Notes: generated from the sequence alone by a model not told the origin. Counted from the first letter of the stretch, positions 16,374 through 25,867 are shown. The stretch: DNA of 64,000 nucleotides from Chitinophaga oryziterrae (GCF_009758125.1 NZ_WRXO01000001.1:1178001-1242000), one strand, 5' to 3'. Numbers and translations: made by a program.

Positions 16374-17114
16374 ATGATCAGAATATTAATTATAGACGAT
16401 GAACCCGCAGCTTCCAATATACTAACATTGTTGCTGGACAAACATGTACCTGTTACGAAAGAAGTAGCAATGTGTAATGACCCTGAACTGGCAGTAGCCA
16501 TGATCGCCGACTTTCATCCTACATTACTGATGCTGGATGTACAGATGCCTGGAATGAACGGATTTGATTTGCTGAATAGTATAGGCAGCTGGGATTTTGA
16601 CCTGATATTTACGACTGCCTTTGATCAATATGCTATCAAAGCCATTCGCTTCAGTGCACTTGATTATCTGCTAAAACCAATTGACATTCTTGATCTGCAG
16701 AATGCGATAAACAGGCATATCGTTAGAAAATCACAGATCTTTCAACAACCACAGCTGGTCACCAATCTGCTACAGAATTTAAAAACAGACAATGCTTCAT
16801 TTAAATTAACACTATCAACTGCTGAAGGAGTATTCCAGTTTGAGCCTAAAGACATTATACGGGTGGAAGGAATGAATAATTACAGCAAATTCTTATTTAA
16901 TAACCATGCCCCGGTTATTGTTTCCCGAACGATCAAAGAATACGAAGAGCTATTGGCAGAGTATGGCTTTTTACGGGTGCACAAGTCGCACCTTGTAAAC
17001 AGGATTTATATCCGGCATATCGACAAAGAGCACCTGTTATGGCTGCAGGATGGTCATAGTGTGGTGATATCCCGTAGAAAGAAAGAAGAGATTGTACAGG
17101 CGCTAAGGGGGTAA
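16374..17114 (+). CDS. LytTR-family response regulator
   Basis: 246 aa. Receiver domain 1-120 with the acidic pair DDE (8-10), phosphoacceptor Asp55 in LMLDVQMPGMNGFD, Thr in FTTAFDQYAI and Lys in YLLKPID. The LytTR DNA-binding domain fills about 145-243 (FEPKDIIRVEGMNNYSKF, FLRVHKSHLVNRIYI). Phosphotransfer from the kinase encoded immediately upstream would control its binding to direct-repeat sites; targets are not visible here. A bidirectional hairpin follows. Confidence 0.93.
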   Translation: MIRILIIDDEPAASNILTLLLDKHVPVTKEVAMCNDPELAVAMIADFHPTLLMLDVQMPGMNGFDLLNSIGSWDFDLIFTTAFDQYAIKAIRFSALDYLLKPIDILDLQNAINRHIVRKSQIFQQPQLVTNLLQNLKTDNASFKLTLSTAEGVFQFEPKDIIRVEGMNNYSKFLFNNHAPVIVSRTIKEYEELLAEYGFLRVHKSHLVNRIYIRHIDKEHLLWLQDGHSVVISRRKKEEIVQALRG

Positions 17115-17120
17115 AAAGAA

Positions 17121-17151
17121 AGGCTCATTAGCGGATTAGGCTAATGAGCCT
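17121..17151. terminator. Hairpin between convergent genes
   Basis: A perfect 12-bp stem (17121-17132 with 17140-17151). On the minus strand it is followed by TTTCTTTTT, so it best terminates the leftward serine hydrolase operon, and may also stop the rightward one. Confidence 0.75.
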
Positions 17152-17163
17152 GTATAATCAGGG

Positions 17164-18372
17164 TTAAATCGTATCCCAGTTCTTATGAATCTCTTCCAGC
17201 TTTTCCAGTAATTCAAACTCCGCAGTACCGGCATTGCTACCTTGGGGTCCGCAATTCATCATAACGGCAACGCCTCTTCCTGCGTTAGCATAAATACGTA
17301 TAGCGGCTAAACTGGAACTGGTTGCACCAGTATGCCAGAATTGATCACCACTTACAGCTAGTCCTCCTTTTGCTGCAGTCGTAACGGTCTGATGGTATTG
17401 CTGTACATCAAAGATCTGTGAATAATCAATTGCCGGTAAGTTATAGCGTATATACTGTGCAATACCTCCTACGGTACAATGTATGCCACCAGTTGGGAAT
17501 TTACTGCTGAAAGGCATCAGAGATGTATCCATACTTGTATTTGGAACAAATTTATTCGTGTTGCTGTTAAAGCTGTGGAACTGTGCCCCATTGGTCAGAT
17601 TCCCGAATTTTATATTAAACAGTCCCTGTAAGGGGCCGGCCAGCACTTCATCCATAAGTTGTTCCCATACCTTCCCTGTTTTACGTTCGGCCATAGCTGT
17701 ACAGATAGTTACAGTAGCACCATAACCGCTGGAAGCCTGGTTTTGATAGCCCATGTTCTGTGCACTGTTGTACAGGTATTTTTTCTTTTTCATACTTAAT
17801 ACGGTAAACAAATACCGCTGATATAATAGTGATGCATTCGTCATCCATTCAGGGTCTCTGCTATTACCCCCAGCTGTAAGACCCTGGTCCTGCGGAAAAC
17901 GGAAAGGGTCGGTGTCTCTGTTTTGTGCATCGGGATTTGTAGCGACATTATAATCCGGATAGAACTGTGCGCCGTTCATGCCGGAAACATGCGCCATTAG
18001 TTCGTAGACTTTTACCTTCAGGAATAAATCATTCATCCCATGTTTATCCCGGAAGACTTTCGATTTGAATTCCGGAAATACTTCTTCTATGGTCGTATCC
18101 CAGGTTAAAATTCCTTTTTTGATCAGACAGGCTAACAAAAATCCCGTAATAGGTTTTGAGATGGAGCCTACATTGAAGTAGTCGGATGCTGTCATCTGGT
18201 TGCCTGCTGCTGTTTCACTCAGGTTACTGTTCTTTACTCCCTGTATGGTATTCATAGTAGTAGCACCATTATCACGTACAATTACACCTGCAATATTCGG
18301 GATACCATATTTAATTCGGATGGCCTTAGCTGTATCGTTTAACAGCGTTTGTATTTTAGCGATGTTTGCCAT
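17164..18372 (-). CDS. Cytosolic S12-type serine hydrolase (beta-lactamase family)
   Basis: 402 aa. Class C beta-lactamase/esterase fold: nucleophile motif SISK (Ser70, Lys73), a YNS-x-x-N-M-G-Y block near residue 201 in the place of the YxN motif, and an HTG triad near residue 345 replacing KTG. These residues support an active serine hydrolase, more likely an esterase or D-aminopeptidase type than a drug-resistance enzyme. Unlike most relatives it starts MANIAKIQTLL with no signal peptide. The gene begins 2 bases after the stop of the propeller protein gene, so the two are a tight operon and perhaps act together. Confidence 0.8.
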   Translation of the reverse strand: MANIAKIQTLLNDTAKAIRIKYGIPNIAGVIVRDNGATTMNTIQGVKNSNLSETAAGNQMTASDYFNVGSISKPITGFLLACLIKKGILTWDTTIEEVFPEFKSKVFRDKHGMNDLFLKVKVYELMAHVSGMNGAQFYPDYNVATNPDAQNRDTDPFRFPQDQGLTAGGNSRDPEWMTNASLLYQRYLFTVLSMKKKKYLYNSAQNMGYQNQASSGYGATVTICTAMAERKTGKVWEQLMDEVLAGPLQGLFNIKFGNLTNGAQFHSFNSNTNKFVPNTSMDTSLMPFSSKFPTGGIHCTVGGIAQYIRYNLPAIDYSQIFDVQQYHQTVTTAAKGGLAVSGDQFWHTGATSSSLAAIRIYANAGRGVAVMMNCGPQGSNAGTAEFELLEKLEEIHKNWDTI

Positions 18373-18374
18373 AG

Positions 18375-19355
18375 TTATAAGTCGTTTACATTGTTAAATT
18401 GTTTGTCATTAATTTTCCTCCATGCGATATCCCAGGTGGCACCAAAATCGTTTGATCTTGCCTGCCATATGCGGTTATCATTTCCTTCTCCGAATACATG
18501 GATTATTTTTCCATCCCAGGAACAACTGACTGATGGCATAGAGGTAAAGATCCCTTCTCCTATAGGTTTCCATGCCATGTCCCATTTTTGCACACCATTG
18601 GTAGCATACGCCCACCAGATCCTGTTGTCTTTTCCTTTACCAAATGCATAAATCCGTTTTCCATCTGCAGAACATACTGCAGCAGGCGCAGAAGTAAACA
18701 GGGCTTCTCCGATAGGAGACCATGCCATGTCCCAGGAAGATGCGCCATTTGTAGAATAAGCCCACCAGATCCTATCATCTTTCCCTTTGCCAAAAACGGC
18801 TACCAGTTTTCCGTCGGTAGAACAGGTAGCGGCAGGAGAGGAGGTAAACGTACCTGTACCAATGGCTTGCCATGCCATGTGCCAGGATTGTCCGCCATTT
18901 ACAGATGATGCCCACCAGATCCTATTATCCTTTCCTTGCCCGAAGACCAATACTCTCACACCGTCATAACTGGTATGTATTGTATTTTTGCTCTGCCAGC
19001 CTGAAACTGAATTCCCATAGCTGCATATAGCAGGCTTTCCATAGAAGGTACCTGCTCCGATAACAGCCCATGGTGTAGTTTTAAATTCGTAGTATTCCTC
19101 TAGTCTGCCAAACCAGAAATGGTCGTCGTTGCGGCGGCCAACCACAAAAGTGTCCAGACTATCGCCTGTTATGGCAGCAGCCACCGACGAAGAAAAAGTA
19201 GCAGTCTGATTAGGGACCCAGTTATTCACCCAGGTACTGCCATTGTCATAAGAAACAATCCGTTCTATTTGCAGAATATCAATATTTGCGGCACCCAGAT
19301 TTGCTACAGCAAATACTTCCAGTCTTTTTTCCAATGCGAAAACCGAAGTTGTCAT
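18375..19355 (-). CDS. PLL-like beta-propeller repeat protein (candidate lectin)
   Basis: 326 aa, no signal peptide. The C-terminal two thirds hold four 50-residue repeats with consensus DNRIWWAYSTNG, SWDMAW, PIGEGxFTSxPA, CSxDGK and VFGKGKD; two weaker ones precede them. This periodicity and the closing F-G-K-G-x-D-N-R-I-W pattern resemble the fucose-binding PLL-type seven-bladed propeller lectins of Photorhabdus, where ligand sites lie between repeats; identification is by eye. A sialidase-like propeller is the alternative. It precedes the cytosolic serine hydrolase by 2 bases, an unusual pairing. Neither protein has an export signal, so a non-Sec route or an internal role must be assumed. 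Confidence 0.65.
   Translation of the reverse strand: MTTSVFALEKRLEVFAVANLGAANIDILQIERIVSYDNGSTWVNNWVPNQTATFSSSVAAAITGDSLDTFVVGRRNDDHFWFGRLEEYYEFKTTPWAVIGAGTFYGKPAICSYGNSVSGWQSKNTIHTSYDGVRVLVFGQGKDNRIWWASSVNGGQSWHMAWQAIGTGTFTSSPAATCSTDGKLVAVFGKGKDDRIWWAYSTNGASSWDMAWSPIGEALFTSAPAAVCSADGKRIYAFGKGKDNRIWWAYATNGVQKWDMAWKPIGEGIFTSMPSVSCSWDGKIIHVFGEGNDNRIWQARSNDFGATWDIAWRKINDKQFNNVNDL
18421..19020. repeat. Four tandem 150-bp coding repeats
   Basis: The landmark catgc-atatcc / catgccatgt recurs at 18421, 18571, 18721 and 18871, exactly 150 bases apart, each unit encoding one 50-residue propeller blade. Constant length with diverged bases argues for old duplication under selection. Confidence 0.8.
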
Positions 19356-19573
19356 TTTGATCTTTTTGGGGATTATAAATACGTGTTACGATGCCGAAAT
19401 TACAATAGAGGAGTAGGGTGTGTAGAAGCCAAAGAGGGAACGGTATATTCTAGTTAGGTAACGGTGATTCAGATAAATCTGAAAAAATATTTATATTACT
19501 TTTGATGCTACAAAATTGTACAACAACAAATGTTGGCAGAAATCAGGCAGTTCTTTTATCCATAGGGAAGGGT

Positions 19574-19602
19574 AAAAAAAAAGGCCGTCTTTAAGACAGC
19601 CT
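19574..19602 (-). terminator. Terminator of dcd
   Basis: Stem AGGCTGTC/GACGGCCT on the minus strand (19582-19602, one G-U pair) followed by eight or more T residues (19574-19581 read leftward). Confidence 0.75.
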
Positions 19603-19611
19603 CTATATAGT

Positions 19612-20148
19612 TTAGAATTTATTCTTCCACATCATACTTTCGACGGGCTTCACCGTCCTTCCGTTGTATTTTGCGTTCCCTTTCTGATTATACATGGTCT
19701 CCACTTCACCTTCCACCACAAAATAAATCAGCTGTCCTATAGGCATTCCTGCATATATTCTTACAGGTTGCGCACAGGAAATCTCCAGTGTCCAGGTATT
19801 GCAGAAGCCAACGTCGCCTTTACCCGCTGTTGCATGGATATCAATGCCAAGACGGCCGGTGCTGGATTTCCCTTCCAGGAAAGGCACATGTGCATGGGTT
19901 TCTGTGTACTCCTCGGTTACACCAAGATAAAGTGTGCCGGGATGGAGAACATAACCCTCTGCAGGGATCTCAAAATGTTCGATCTGATTGTGTTCACGCG
20001 CATCCAGAATCCTGTCTTTATAGGTAGCCAGGTATTTTCCAAGATGTACGTCGTAAGAATTGGTGCCGAGGTACTTCCGGTCGTAAGGAGCGATAACAAT
20101 CGTTCCCTTGTCAATTTCCTCTAATATCCGTTTGTCTGACAGGATCAT
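19612..20148 (-). CDS. dcd: dCTP deaminase
   Basis: 178 aa, the usual length. Deaminates dCTP to dUTP in thymidylate synthesis. The GKSSTGRLGI block (about 113-122) holds the conserved Ser/Arg that bind the triphosphate, HATAGKGDVGFCNTWTLE holds the catalytic Glu region, and the N-terminal GTNSYDVHLG is typical. It starts with ATG 20148 and is divergent from the phosphopantetheinyl transferase gene. Monocistronic with its own terminator. Confidence 0.93.
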   Translation of the reverse strand: MILSDKRILEEIDKGTIVIAPYDRKYLGTNSYDVHLGKYLATYKDRILDAREHNQIEHFEIPAEGYVLHPGTLYLGVTEEYTETHAHVPFLEGKSSTGRLGIDIHATAGKGDVGFCNTWTLEISCAQPVRIYAGMPIGQLIYFVVEGEVETMYNQKGNAKYNGRTVKPVESMMWKNKF

Positions 20149-20218
20149 ATTAGTCGTTAATAGTTATTACGCATTAGCATTGGGTAGTCTCCTGCTTTTT
20201 GCTTTAATTTGGCAAGAT

Positions 20219-20833
20219 ATGCCATTAATACGTACCATACAAATGAATCCCGGCAGCCGGTTGGGGGTGTGGAAGATAACCGAAGAGGAGGATTTTTTTG
20301 CGGGGAAGGTCAATATTTCCACCGCTATCCATCATCCGCACAAGCGCCTGCAGCATTTTGCGGGCCGGTATCTGCTGACGGAGCTATTCCCGGATTTCCC
20401 GATAAGGGATATCCGCATCATGGAAAGCCGTAAACCCTATGTCCATGGGAACGACTACCATTTTTCTATTTCCCATTGCGGGGATTATGTGGCCGCGATC
20501 GTAAGCAAAGAAGAGGCTGTAGGGATTGATATTGAAGAGATAACGAATAAAATTGAGAAAGTCTCCCACAAATTCCTGTCAGTAACAGAACAGGCGTTTA
20601 TAGACCCCGGGAACGCATTGGCACAAAAAACCATCTGCTGGAGCGCCAAAGAAGCCGTATTCAAATGGTATGGCCTGGGAAGTGTTGATTTTAAGGAGAA
20701 TATGACAATAGAACCCTTTACCTTTCAGCCTAAAGGCTTTCTTACCTGTAATTTTAACAAAGCAGATAAAAATGCCCGGCTATATTTGCAATATTTGCTG
20801 GATAACGAATTGTGTTTAACTTGGACAGCTTAA
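20219..20833 (+). CDS. 4'-phosphopantetheinyl transferase superfamily protein
   Basis: 204 aa from ATG 20219; the frame is open further upstream but that would overlap the dcd start. The Sfp/AcpT signature is clear: VGIDIEEI (Mg-binding Asp/Glu) and WSAKEAVFKWYG (Glu and Lys). It moves phosphopantetheine from CoA to carrier proteins. The mid-length suits the Sfp-like class, which can also serve polyketide or peptide synthases, but no synthase is in this window. The next gene starts 24 bases later. Confidence 0.87.
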   Translation: MPLIRTIQMNPGSRLGVWKITEEEDFFAGKVNISTAIHHPHKRLQHFAGRYLLTELFPDFPIRDIRIMESRKPYVHGNDYHFSISHCGDYVAAIVSKEEAVGIDIEEITNKIEKVSHKFLSVTEQAFIDPGNALAQKTICWSAKEAVFKWYGLGSVDFKENMTIEPFTFQPKGFLTCNFNKADKNARLYLQYLLDNELCLTWTA

Positions 20834-20857
20834 TCATCCATTTTTAAATCAGATACT

Positions 20858-21367
20858 TTGAAAATCTTTCTACTTGGTTTCATGGGCGCCGGCAAGTCTT
20901 ACTGGGGAAAACAACTGGCAGAACACCTCGAATTGCCTTTTTACGATCTCGATGACGTGATCGTAGAGGCCGAATCTATGTCTATCAGCGATATCTTCGC
21001 CAATAAAGGAGAAGATTATTTCCGTGCAAAAGAAGGTTTCTGGTTGAGAGAACTCTCTGAATCAGAGAATTTTGTTATTTCCTGTGGGGGGGGAGTACCC
21101 TGTTTCCAGGACAACATGGATATCATGAATGAAAGAGGTACTACCATCTGGCTCAACCCCGAATTGCCGGTAATCGTAGAAAGACTCAAACGTAAAAAAT
21201 CCAAACGTCCCCTCATCCAGGACTTACCTGACGAGGAATTGCTCGCGTTCGTAGAAAAGAAACTGGCAGAAAGGGAATCATTTTACCGGCAGGCACAGAT
21301 AACTATCGCAGAATCAGATAGCATTACCTTAGACACGTTCACTCAAAGACTCAATAACAATGCATAA
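20858..21367 (+). CDS. aroK: Shikimate kinase
   Basis: 169 aa. It phosphorylates shikimate with ATP, step five of the chorismate pathway. Walker A GFMGAGKS (7-14), DLDD (about 31-34, shikimate and Mg binding), CGGGVP (about 78-83) and the lid KKSKRPLI are all present. The only upstream start in frame that gives the P-loop at the normal place is TTG 20858, so a TTG start is assigned. The stop overlaps the following DUF423 gene by 8 bases. Confidence 0.92.
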   Translation: MKIFLLGFMGAGKSYWGKQLAEHLELPFYDLDDVIVEAESMSISDIFANKGEDYFRAKEGFWLRELSESENFVISCGGGVPCFQDNMDIMNERGTTIWLNPELPVIVERLKRKKSKRPLIQDLPDEELLAFVEKKLAERESFYRQAQITIAESDSITLDTFTQRLNNNA

Positions 21368-21749
21368 AGGATTTCTGGTATGGGCTTCCGCTTTAGGCGG
21401 ACTGGCAGTTGCACTTGGCGCTTTCGGCGCTCATAAACTTAAAGAACTCGTGCCACCGGAAACGGTCAGTACTTTTCAGACAGGCGTCACTTACCAGTTC
21501 TACCATGTATTCGCCCTGCTCGCTATCGCTATGTTATATGCGCAGTTCCCCGGTTCTTTGTTGCAATGGGCCGGCCGCTGCTTTATCATAGGTGTTATAT
21601 TATTCTCCGGCTCCCTGTATGCGCTTACTTTGCTGAAAATGACCGGCAATGTTGGTTTAAAAGGAGTAGGGATCGTCACTCCCATCGGAGGACTGTTCTT
21701 CATCGCAGGCTGGGTCTGCCTGCTGCTGTCCGTATTAAAGAAAGGGTAA
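21360..21749 (+). CDS. DUF423 (YgdD-like) membrane protein
   Basis: 129 aa with four membrane segments. Motifs typical of DUF423: LAVALGAFGAHKLKE near residue 20 and the VTYQFYHVFALLAIAML helix; the C-terminal GLKGVGIVTPIGGLFFIAGWVCL matches the family. Function is unknown. Overlaps the end of aroK by 8 bases. Confidence 0.88.
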   Translation: MHKGFLVWASALGGLAVALGAFGAHKLKELVPPETVSTFQTGVTYQFYHVFALLAIAMLYAQFPGSLLQWAGRCFIIGVILFSGSLYALTLLKMTGNVGLKGVGIVTPIGGLFFIAGWVCLLLSVLKKG

Positions 21750-21753
21750 AATT

Positions 21754-23097
21754 ATGTTTAAATATATTGTCATGACCTGCCTGGGTATCGCCCTGGCCGG
21801 CACTTCATTTTCTCAGTCACTCCACGATGCAAGTGGCAACTGGTACGGGTTTTTCAGAACACCTCAGGGGAATAAACAACGCCTGCAGGTAACCTTTACT
21901 TACCAGGATAATGTAATTAAAGGTCAGATGAAAAGTCCGGATGTTACCCAGGACGTTATCAACATAGATGAGGTATTTGCTACAGATGATAGCTTAAAGT
22001 TCTCTATCAAAAAGATTGGTCTTGTTTATTTCGGTGGCTGGAATTCCAGGAACGGCCGGTATGAGGGGTATTTCGAACAACTCGGTAACCGTGCGGAACT
22101 CAACTTCTCGCGTCGTGAAACAGAACCGGCTGAACACTCCCAGGAACCAAAACCACCCTTTGCATACGATGTTGAAGAAGTGAAATTCGTTAATGCAAAG
22201 GATAAAGTACTGCTCACCGGAACCTTCACCAAACCCGGTATAAAAGGCACTTTTCCCGCTATCATCATGATTTCAGGAGAAGGACGGCAGGATAGGGACG
22301 GGGAACACCTCGGACATAAACCATTCGCCGTTATAGCTGATTATTTCGCTAAACATGGCATGGCCGTACTTCGTTTTGATGACCGCGGTACCGGCACCAG
22401 CACCGGTAACTATGACTCTTCCGATATTTATAACTTTGCAGAAGATGTACGCGCTGCCGTTAGCTTTTTACGCCAGCGTAAAGATGTAGACAGCAATGCG
22501 ATCGGTATGCTGGGCTATAGCCTTGGTGGCGCCGTAGGACAGATAGTTGCTTCCTCGGACAACAAAATCGCTTTCCTGATGACGATGGCCGCACCCGGAG
22601 TCGACGGCCGTACAGAAAAGGCCGGCAATAACAAAGCCTTCAAAGACTACCTGGATGTCCTCGTTGCTGAAAAAGACACCGTAATACGTAAAAAGAAAGC
22701 ATTCGCCAGCCTTACTACTGTTTATAAGCAAATGGCCGATACAAATACCATACAGGACTGGATGCTGGAAACCAGCTATAAAGCAGATACCCGTCCTGAG
22801 GTTTTAAGCTCGCTGGCGTATGATCCGGCTCCCTATCTGGCAAAAATTAAATGCCCGGTACTGGCTATGAACGGGGAAAAGGATGTGGAAGTAAATGCCG
22901 CCCAAAACCTGAAAGGCATAGAAGCCGGTATGCTAAAAGGTGGAAATCAAACAATTACGCTACGTACTTTCCGGGGGCTCAACCACCAGTTTCAACGTTG
23001 TAATTCCTGCACGATAGAAGAATATGGAACCCTGGACGAAACAATAAATCCTGCGGTATTACAGTTTATGGTCAGGTGGATACAATTATTATATTAA
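21754..23097 (+). CDS. Secreted alpha/beta hydrolase
   Basis: 447 aa. Signal peptide ending near TSFSQ. An N-terminal beta-domain of about 110 residues (GNWYGFFRTPQGNKQRLQV, then GQMKSPD) precedes an alpha/beta-hydrolase domain from about residue 150: GEGRQDRDGE, VLRFDDRGTGTSTG oxyanion turn, nucleophile elbow GYSLGG (Ser256), Asp in NGEKDVEV and His in GLNHQFQ. Family members are periplasmic or surface esterases or peptidases with unknown substrate. It begins 4 bases after the DUF423 stop, so is probably in the same transcript. Confidence 0.85.
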   Translation: MFKYIVMTCLGIALAGTSFSQSLHDASGNWYGFFRTPQGNKQRLQVTFTYQDNVIKGQMKSPDVTQDVINIDEVFATDDSLKFSIKKIGLVYFGGWNSRNGRYEGYFEQLGNRAELNFSRRETEPAEHSQEPKPPFAYDVEEVKFVNAKDKVLLTGTFTKPGIKGTFPAIIMISGEGRQDRDGEHLGHKPFAVIADYFAKHGMAVLRFDDRGTGTSTGNYDSSDIYNFAEDVRAAVSFLRQRKDVDSNAIGMLGYSLGGAVGQIVASSDNKIAFLMTMAAPGVDGRTEKAGNNKAFKDYLDVLVAEKDTVIRKKKAFASLTTVYKQMADTNTIQDWMLETSYKADTRPEVLSSLAYDPAPYLAKIKCPVLAMNGEKDVEVNAAQNLKGIEAGMLKGGNQTITLRTFRGLNHQFQRCNSCTIEEYGTLDETINPAVLQFMVRWIQLLY

Positions 23098-23230
23098 AGT
23101 CAGCCAGGCCTGTTCGCAGATAGATACATTTATTATATTAATGTATGATAAACAATCCGAAAGGCGCCAGACGGGGCCTCGTGTTTGTAGCAACACCAAA
23201 ATAAATTCTTAATATGTCAGCCGGCAGCCT

Positions 23231-23238
23231 TAATTTTG
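23231..23238 (+). promoter_or_regulatory. Probable -7 element for ftsK
   Basis: TAATTTTG matches TAnnTTTG, 13 bases before the ATG; no good -33 element at the expected distance. Confidence 0.35.
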
Positions 23239-23251
23239 GAGCGCTATAATT

Positions 23252-25786
23252 ATGTCTAGGAATAAACTGAAAACTGAGAAACCGGAAAGCAAGAAACCTC
23301 GTGGTAATGACCCCAATGTACTGAAACAGGAGAAGGAAGCTGAGGTGAAAGTAAAAGAGCTGGTAAAAGATGAGCGCACTCACAAAGTAATGGGTGTGAT
23401 ACTACTGTTATTATCACTCTACTGCTTTATTGCCTTCACATCCTATCTGTTCACCTGGGAAGATGATCAGGATAAAGTTTTCCGTTATGCTGCCAGCGTT
23501 TTGTTCATGGATGATCTGAAAGTGGAAAATCTGCTGGGCCGCCTGGGAGCCTTTGTGTCTCACTGGTTCATTTATGGCGGATTCGGTGTTGCCTCCTATC
23601 TCTTCTGTTACCTCTTTTTTATACTCGGAATGAATTTTATTGTTGGCCGTCGCGTATTCCGCATCTGGCGTAACATAAAATATATCATGTTTGGCCTGTT
23701 GTTCATCAGCACGGCCGCTGCTTTCGTTACCGGTATGGCCGGCTTCCCCTGGGGAGGTGCACTCGGCGATGCGGTAAGTAAGTGGATCACAGGGTTCCTG
23801 GGTAAAGCCGGAGCCGCATTATTATTGCTGGTAGCAGGCTTCGCCTGGATCATCTGGAAATATAACCTCGATTTCAAATGGCTGATGGAACGTAAACCTA
23901 AAAAAGTAGCCATTGAGGAAGAAGAGGAGGAGGAAGAAATTCCGGTAGTCTCTGATAACAAACGCAGAAACGGATTGAAAGGCAATGGGGTAGTCGTTAT
24001 TCCGCCAACTGATGAAACAGGGGAAGACGAATTGCCGGAAATGCAGCTCGTCGTAAAAAATATCACTGTCATTCCGCCAGCATCTGTCATAGAAGAGGAA
24101 GAAGAAGAGGAGGAGGAAGCCGGTCCATTATTATATATAGAAGAAACCGTAGAACAAACATCATCCCGCAGAAGGAATAACCAGCCCAATGAAGTGGTCT
24201 TTGAATTAAAACCACCTGTAGAAGAAGCTGAAGATGACCTTGCGCCGGATGAACAACCTGCTACAGGGCCATTACAACTGGACCCCTACGATCCTATCCT
24301 CGATCTGAGAGATTATAAATATCCCGTTCTTGAACTGCTGGACAACCATGGTACAGAAAAGATCGTACAGGATACCTCTGAACTGGACAGGAACAAGAAC
24401 CAGATTATAGACACACTGAAGAACTACGATATCTCTATCCAGAAAATAAGTGCGACGGTAGGTCCTACCGTTACACTTTACGAGATAGTGCCCGCCGCCG
24501 GTGTGCGTATCTCGAAGATTAAGAACCTGGAAGATGATATAGCCCTCAGCCTGTCGGCTTTAGGTATCCGTATTATCGCGCCTATTCCCGGTAAAGGCAC
24601 TATTGGTATAGAGGTGCCTAACGTAAAGAAGAGTATCGTGTCATTAAGAAACCTGCTGGCTTCTGAAAAGTTCCAGCAGAGTACGATGGACTTACCAATA
24701 GCTATCGGGAAAAAGATTGATAACGAGAACTTTATCGCAGATCTTGCCAAAATGCCACACTTGCTGATGGCAGGAGCGACAGGACAAGGTAAATCTGTGG
24801 GTATCAACACCTTATTAGTATCATTATTATATAAGAAGCACCCTTCTCAACTCAAATTTGTACTGATAGACCCCAAAAAAGTGGAGTTATCATTGTATAA
24901 ACTGATAGAGAAACACTTCCTGGCTAAACTACCCGGAGAAGAAGATGCCATTATTACAGACATTAAAAAGGTGATTCACACCCTCAATGCCCTCTGTATA
25001 GAGATGGATATCCGTTACGACCTGCTGAAGGAAGCCGGCTCCCGTAATATCCGGGAATACAACGCGAAGTTCACCCAGCGTCGCCTGAATCCTGAAAAAG
25101 GACACCGTTACCTGCCGTTTATCGTACTCGTAATAGATGAGTTTGCGGATCTGATCATGACAGCCGGTAAAGAAGTGGAAATGCCTATTGCCCGCCTGGC
25201 CCAGTTGGCACGTGCCATTGGTATCCATCTTATTATCGCCACTCAGCGTCCGTCTGTAAATATCATCACAGGTACTATCAAGGCCAACTTCCCGGCCCGT
25301 ATAGCATTCAAGGTATCTTCCAAGATAGATTCCCGTACCATTCTGGATATCGGCGGTGCTGAACAACTGATAGGACAGGGGGATATGCTGGTGTCCTTCA
25401 ACAGCGAACTGGTACGTTTACAGTGCGCATTCGTAGATACGCCGGAAGTGGAAAGAGTAGCGGAATTCATTGGTAAACAGCGCGGTTATCCGGAAGCCTT
25501 CCTGCTGCCGGAATATGTGGACGATAAGGATATGGAAGGGAAGGAGATCAGCCTGCAGGACAGGGACACCCTCTTTGAAGAGGCTGCCCGTATCATCGTG
25601 CAGAACCAGCAGGGATCTACTTCACTCTTACAGCGCCGTATGAAACTGGGCTATAACCGTGCAGGCCGCCTGATGGACCAGCTGGAAGCAGCAGGTATCG
25701 TAGGGCCTAACATGGGTAGCAAAGCCAGGGACGTACACGTGAAATCTGAGTCCGAACTCGAAGAAATACTCGATAGCCTCGGCTAA
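23252..25786 (+). CDS. ftsK: FtsK/SpoIIIE DNA translocase
   Basis: 844 aa. Four N-terminal membrane helices (about 45-215), an acidic linker with Glu-rich runs (about 225-330), then the alpha/beta motor: Walker A GATGQGKS (508-515), Walker B VIDEFADLIM near 630, and the gamma winged-helix domain at the end (SLLQRRMKLGYNRAGRLMDQLE). It clears chromosomes from the division septum and acts with XerCD at dif. No KOPS can be assigned from this sequence. Monocistronic, upstream of lolA. Confidence 0.93.
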   Translation: MSRNKLKTEKPESKKPRGNDPNVLKQEKEAEVKVKELVKDERTHKVMGVILLLLSLYCFIAFTSYLFTWEDDQDKVFRYAASVLFMDDLKVENLLGRLGAFVSHWFIYGGFGVASYLFCYLFFILGMNFIVGRRVFRIWRNIKYIMFGLLFISTAAAFVTGMAGFPWGGALGDAVSKWITGFLGKAGAALLLLVAGFAWIIWKYNLDFKWLMERKPKKVAIEEEEEEEEIPVVSDNKRRNGLKGNGVVVIPPTDETGEDELPEMQLVVKNITVIPPASVIEEEEEEEEEAGPLLYIEETVEQTSSRRRNNQPNEVVFELKPPVEEAEDDLAPDEQPATGPLQLDPYDPILDLRDYKYPVLELLDNHGTEKIVQDTSELDRNKNQIIDTLKNYDISIQKISATVGPTVTLYEIVPAAGVRISKIKNLEDDIALSLSALGIRIIAPIPGKGTIGIEVPNVKKSIVSLRNLLASEKFQQSTMDLPIAIGKKIDNENFIADLAKMPHLLMAGATGQGKSVGINTLLVSLLYKKHPSQLKFVLIDPKKVELSLYKLIEKHFLAKLPGEEDAIITDIKKVIHTLNALCIEMDIRYDLLKEAGSRNIREYNAKFTQRRLNPEKGHRYLPFIVLVIDEFADLIMTAGKEVEMPIARLAQLARAIGIHLIIATQRPSVNIITGTIKANFPARIAFKVSSKIDSRTILDIGGAEQLIGQGDMLVSFNSELVRLQCAFVDTPEVERVAEFIGKQRGYPEAFLLPEYVDDKDMEGKEISLQDRDTLFEEAARIIVQNQQGSTSLLQRRMKLGYNRAGRLMDQLEAAGIVGPNMGSKARDVHVKSESELEEILDSLG

Positions 25787-25867
25787 TTGGCTTTATATTA
25801 ACATTGCAAAAAGGTATCGGCATAACATTTGTCTTAAAACAACTAGTAAACTAAAACTTACAAAACG

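Noticed and set aside
18421..19020. Direct repeats that could suggest a CRISPR array
   Set aside because: Units are 150 bases, lie in one coding frame and encode propeller blades; no short repeat plus spacer structure.
23608..24189. Leftward frame rich in Ser in the FtsK region
   Set aside because: It is antisense of the Glu-rich linker; reads as reversed GAA/GAG codons.
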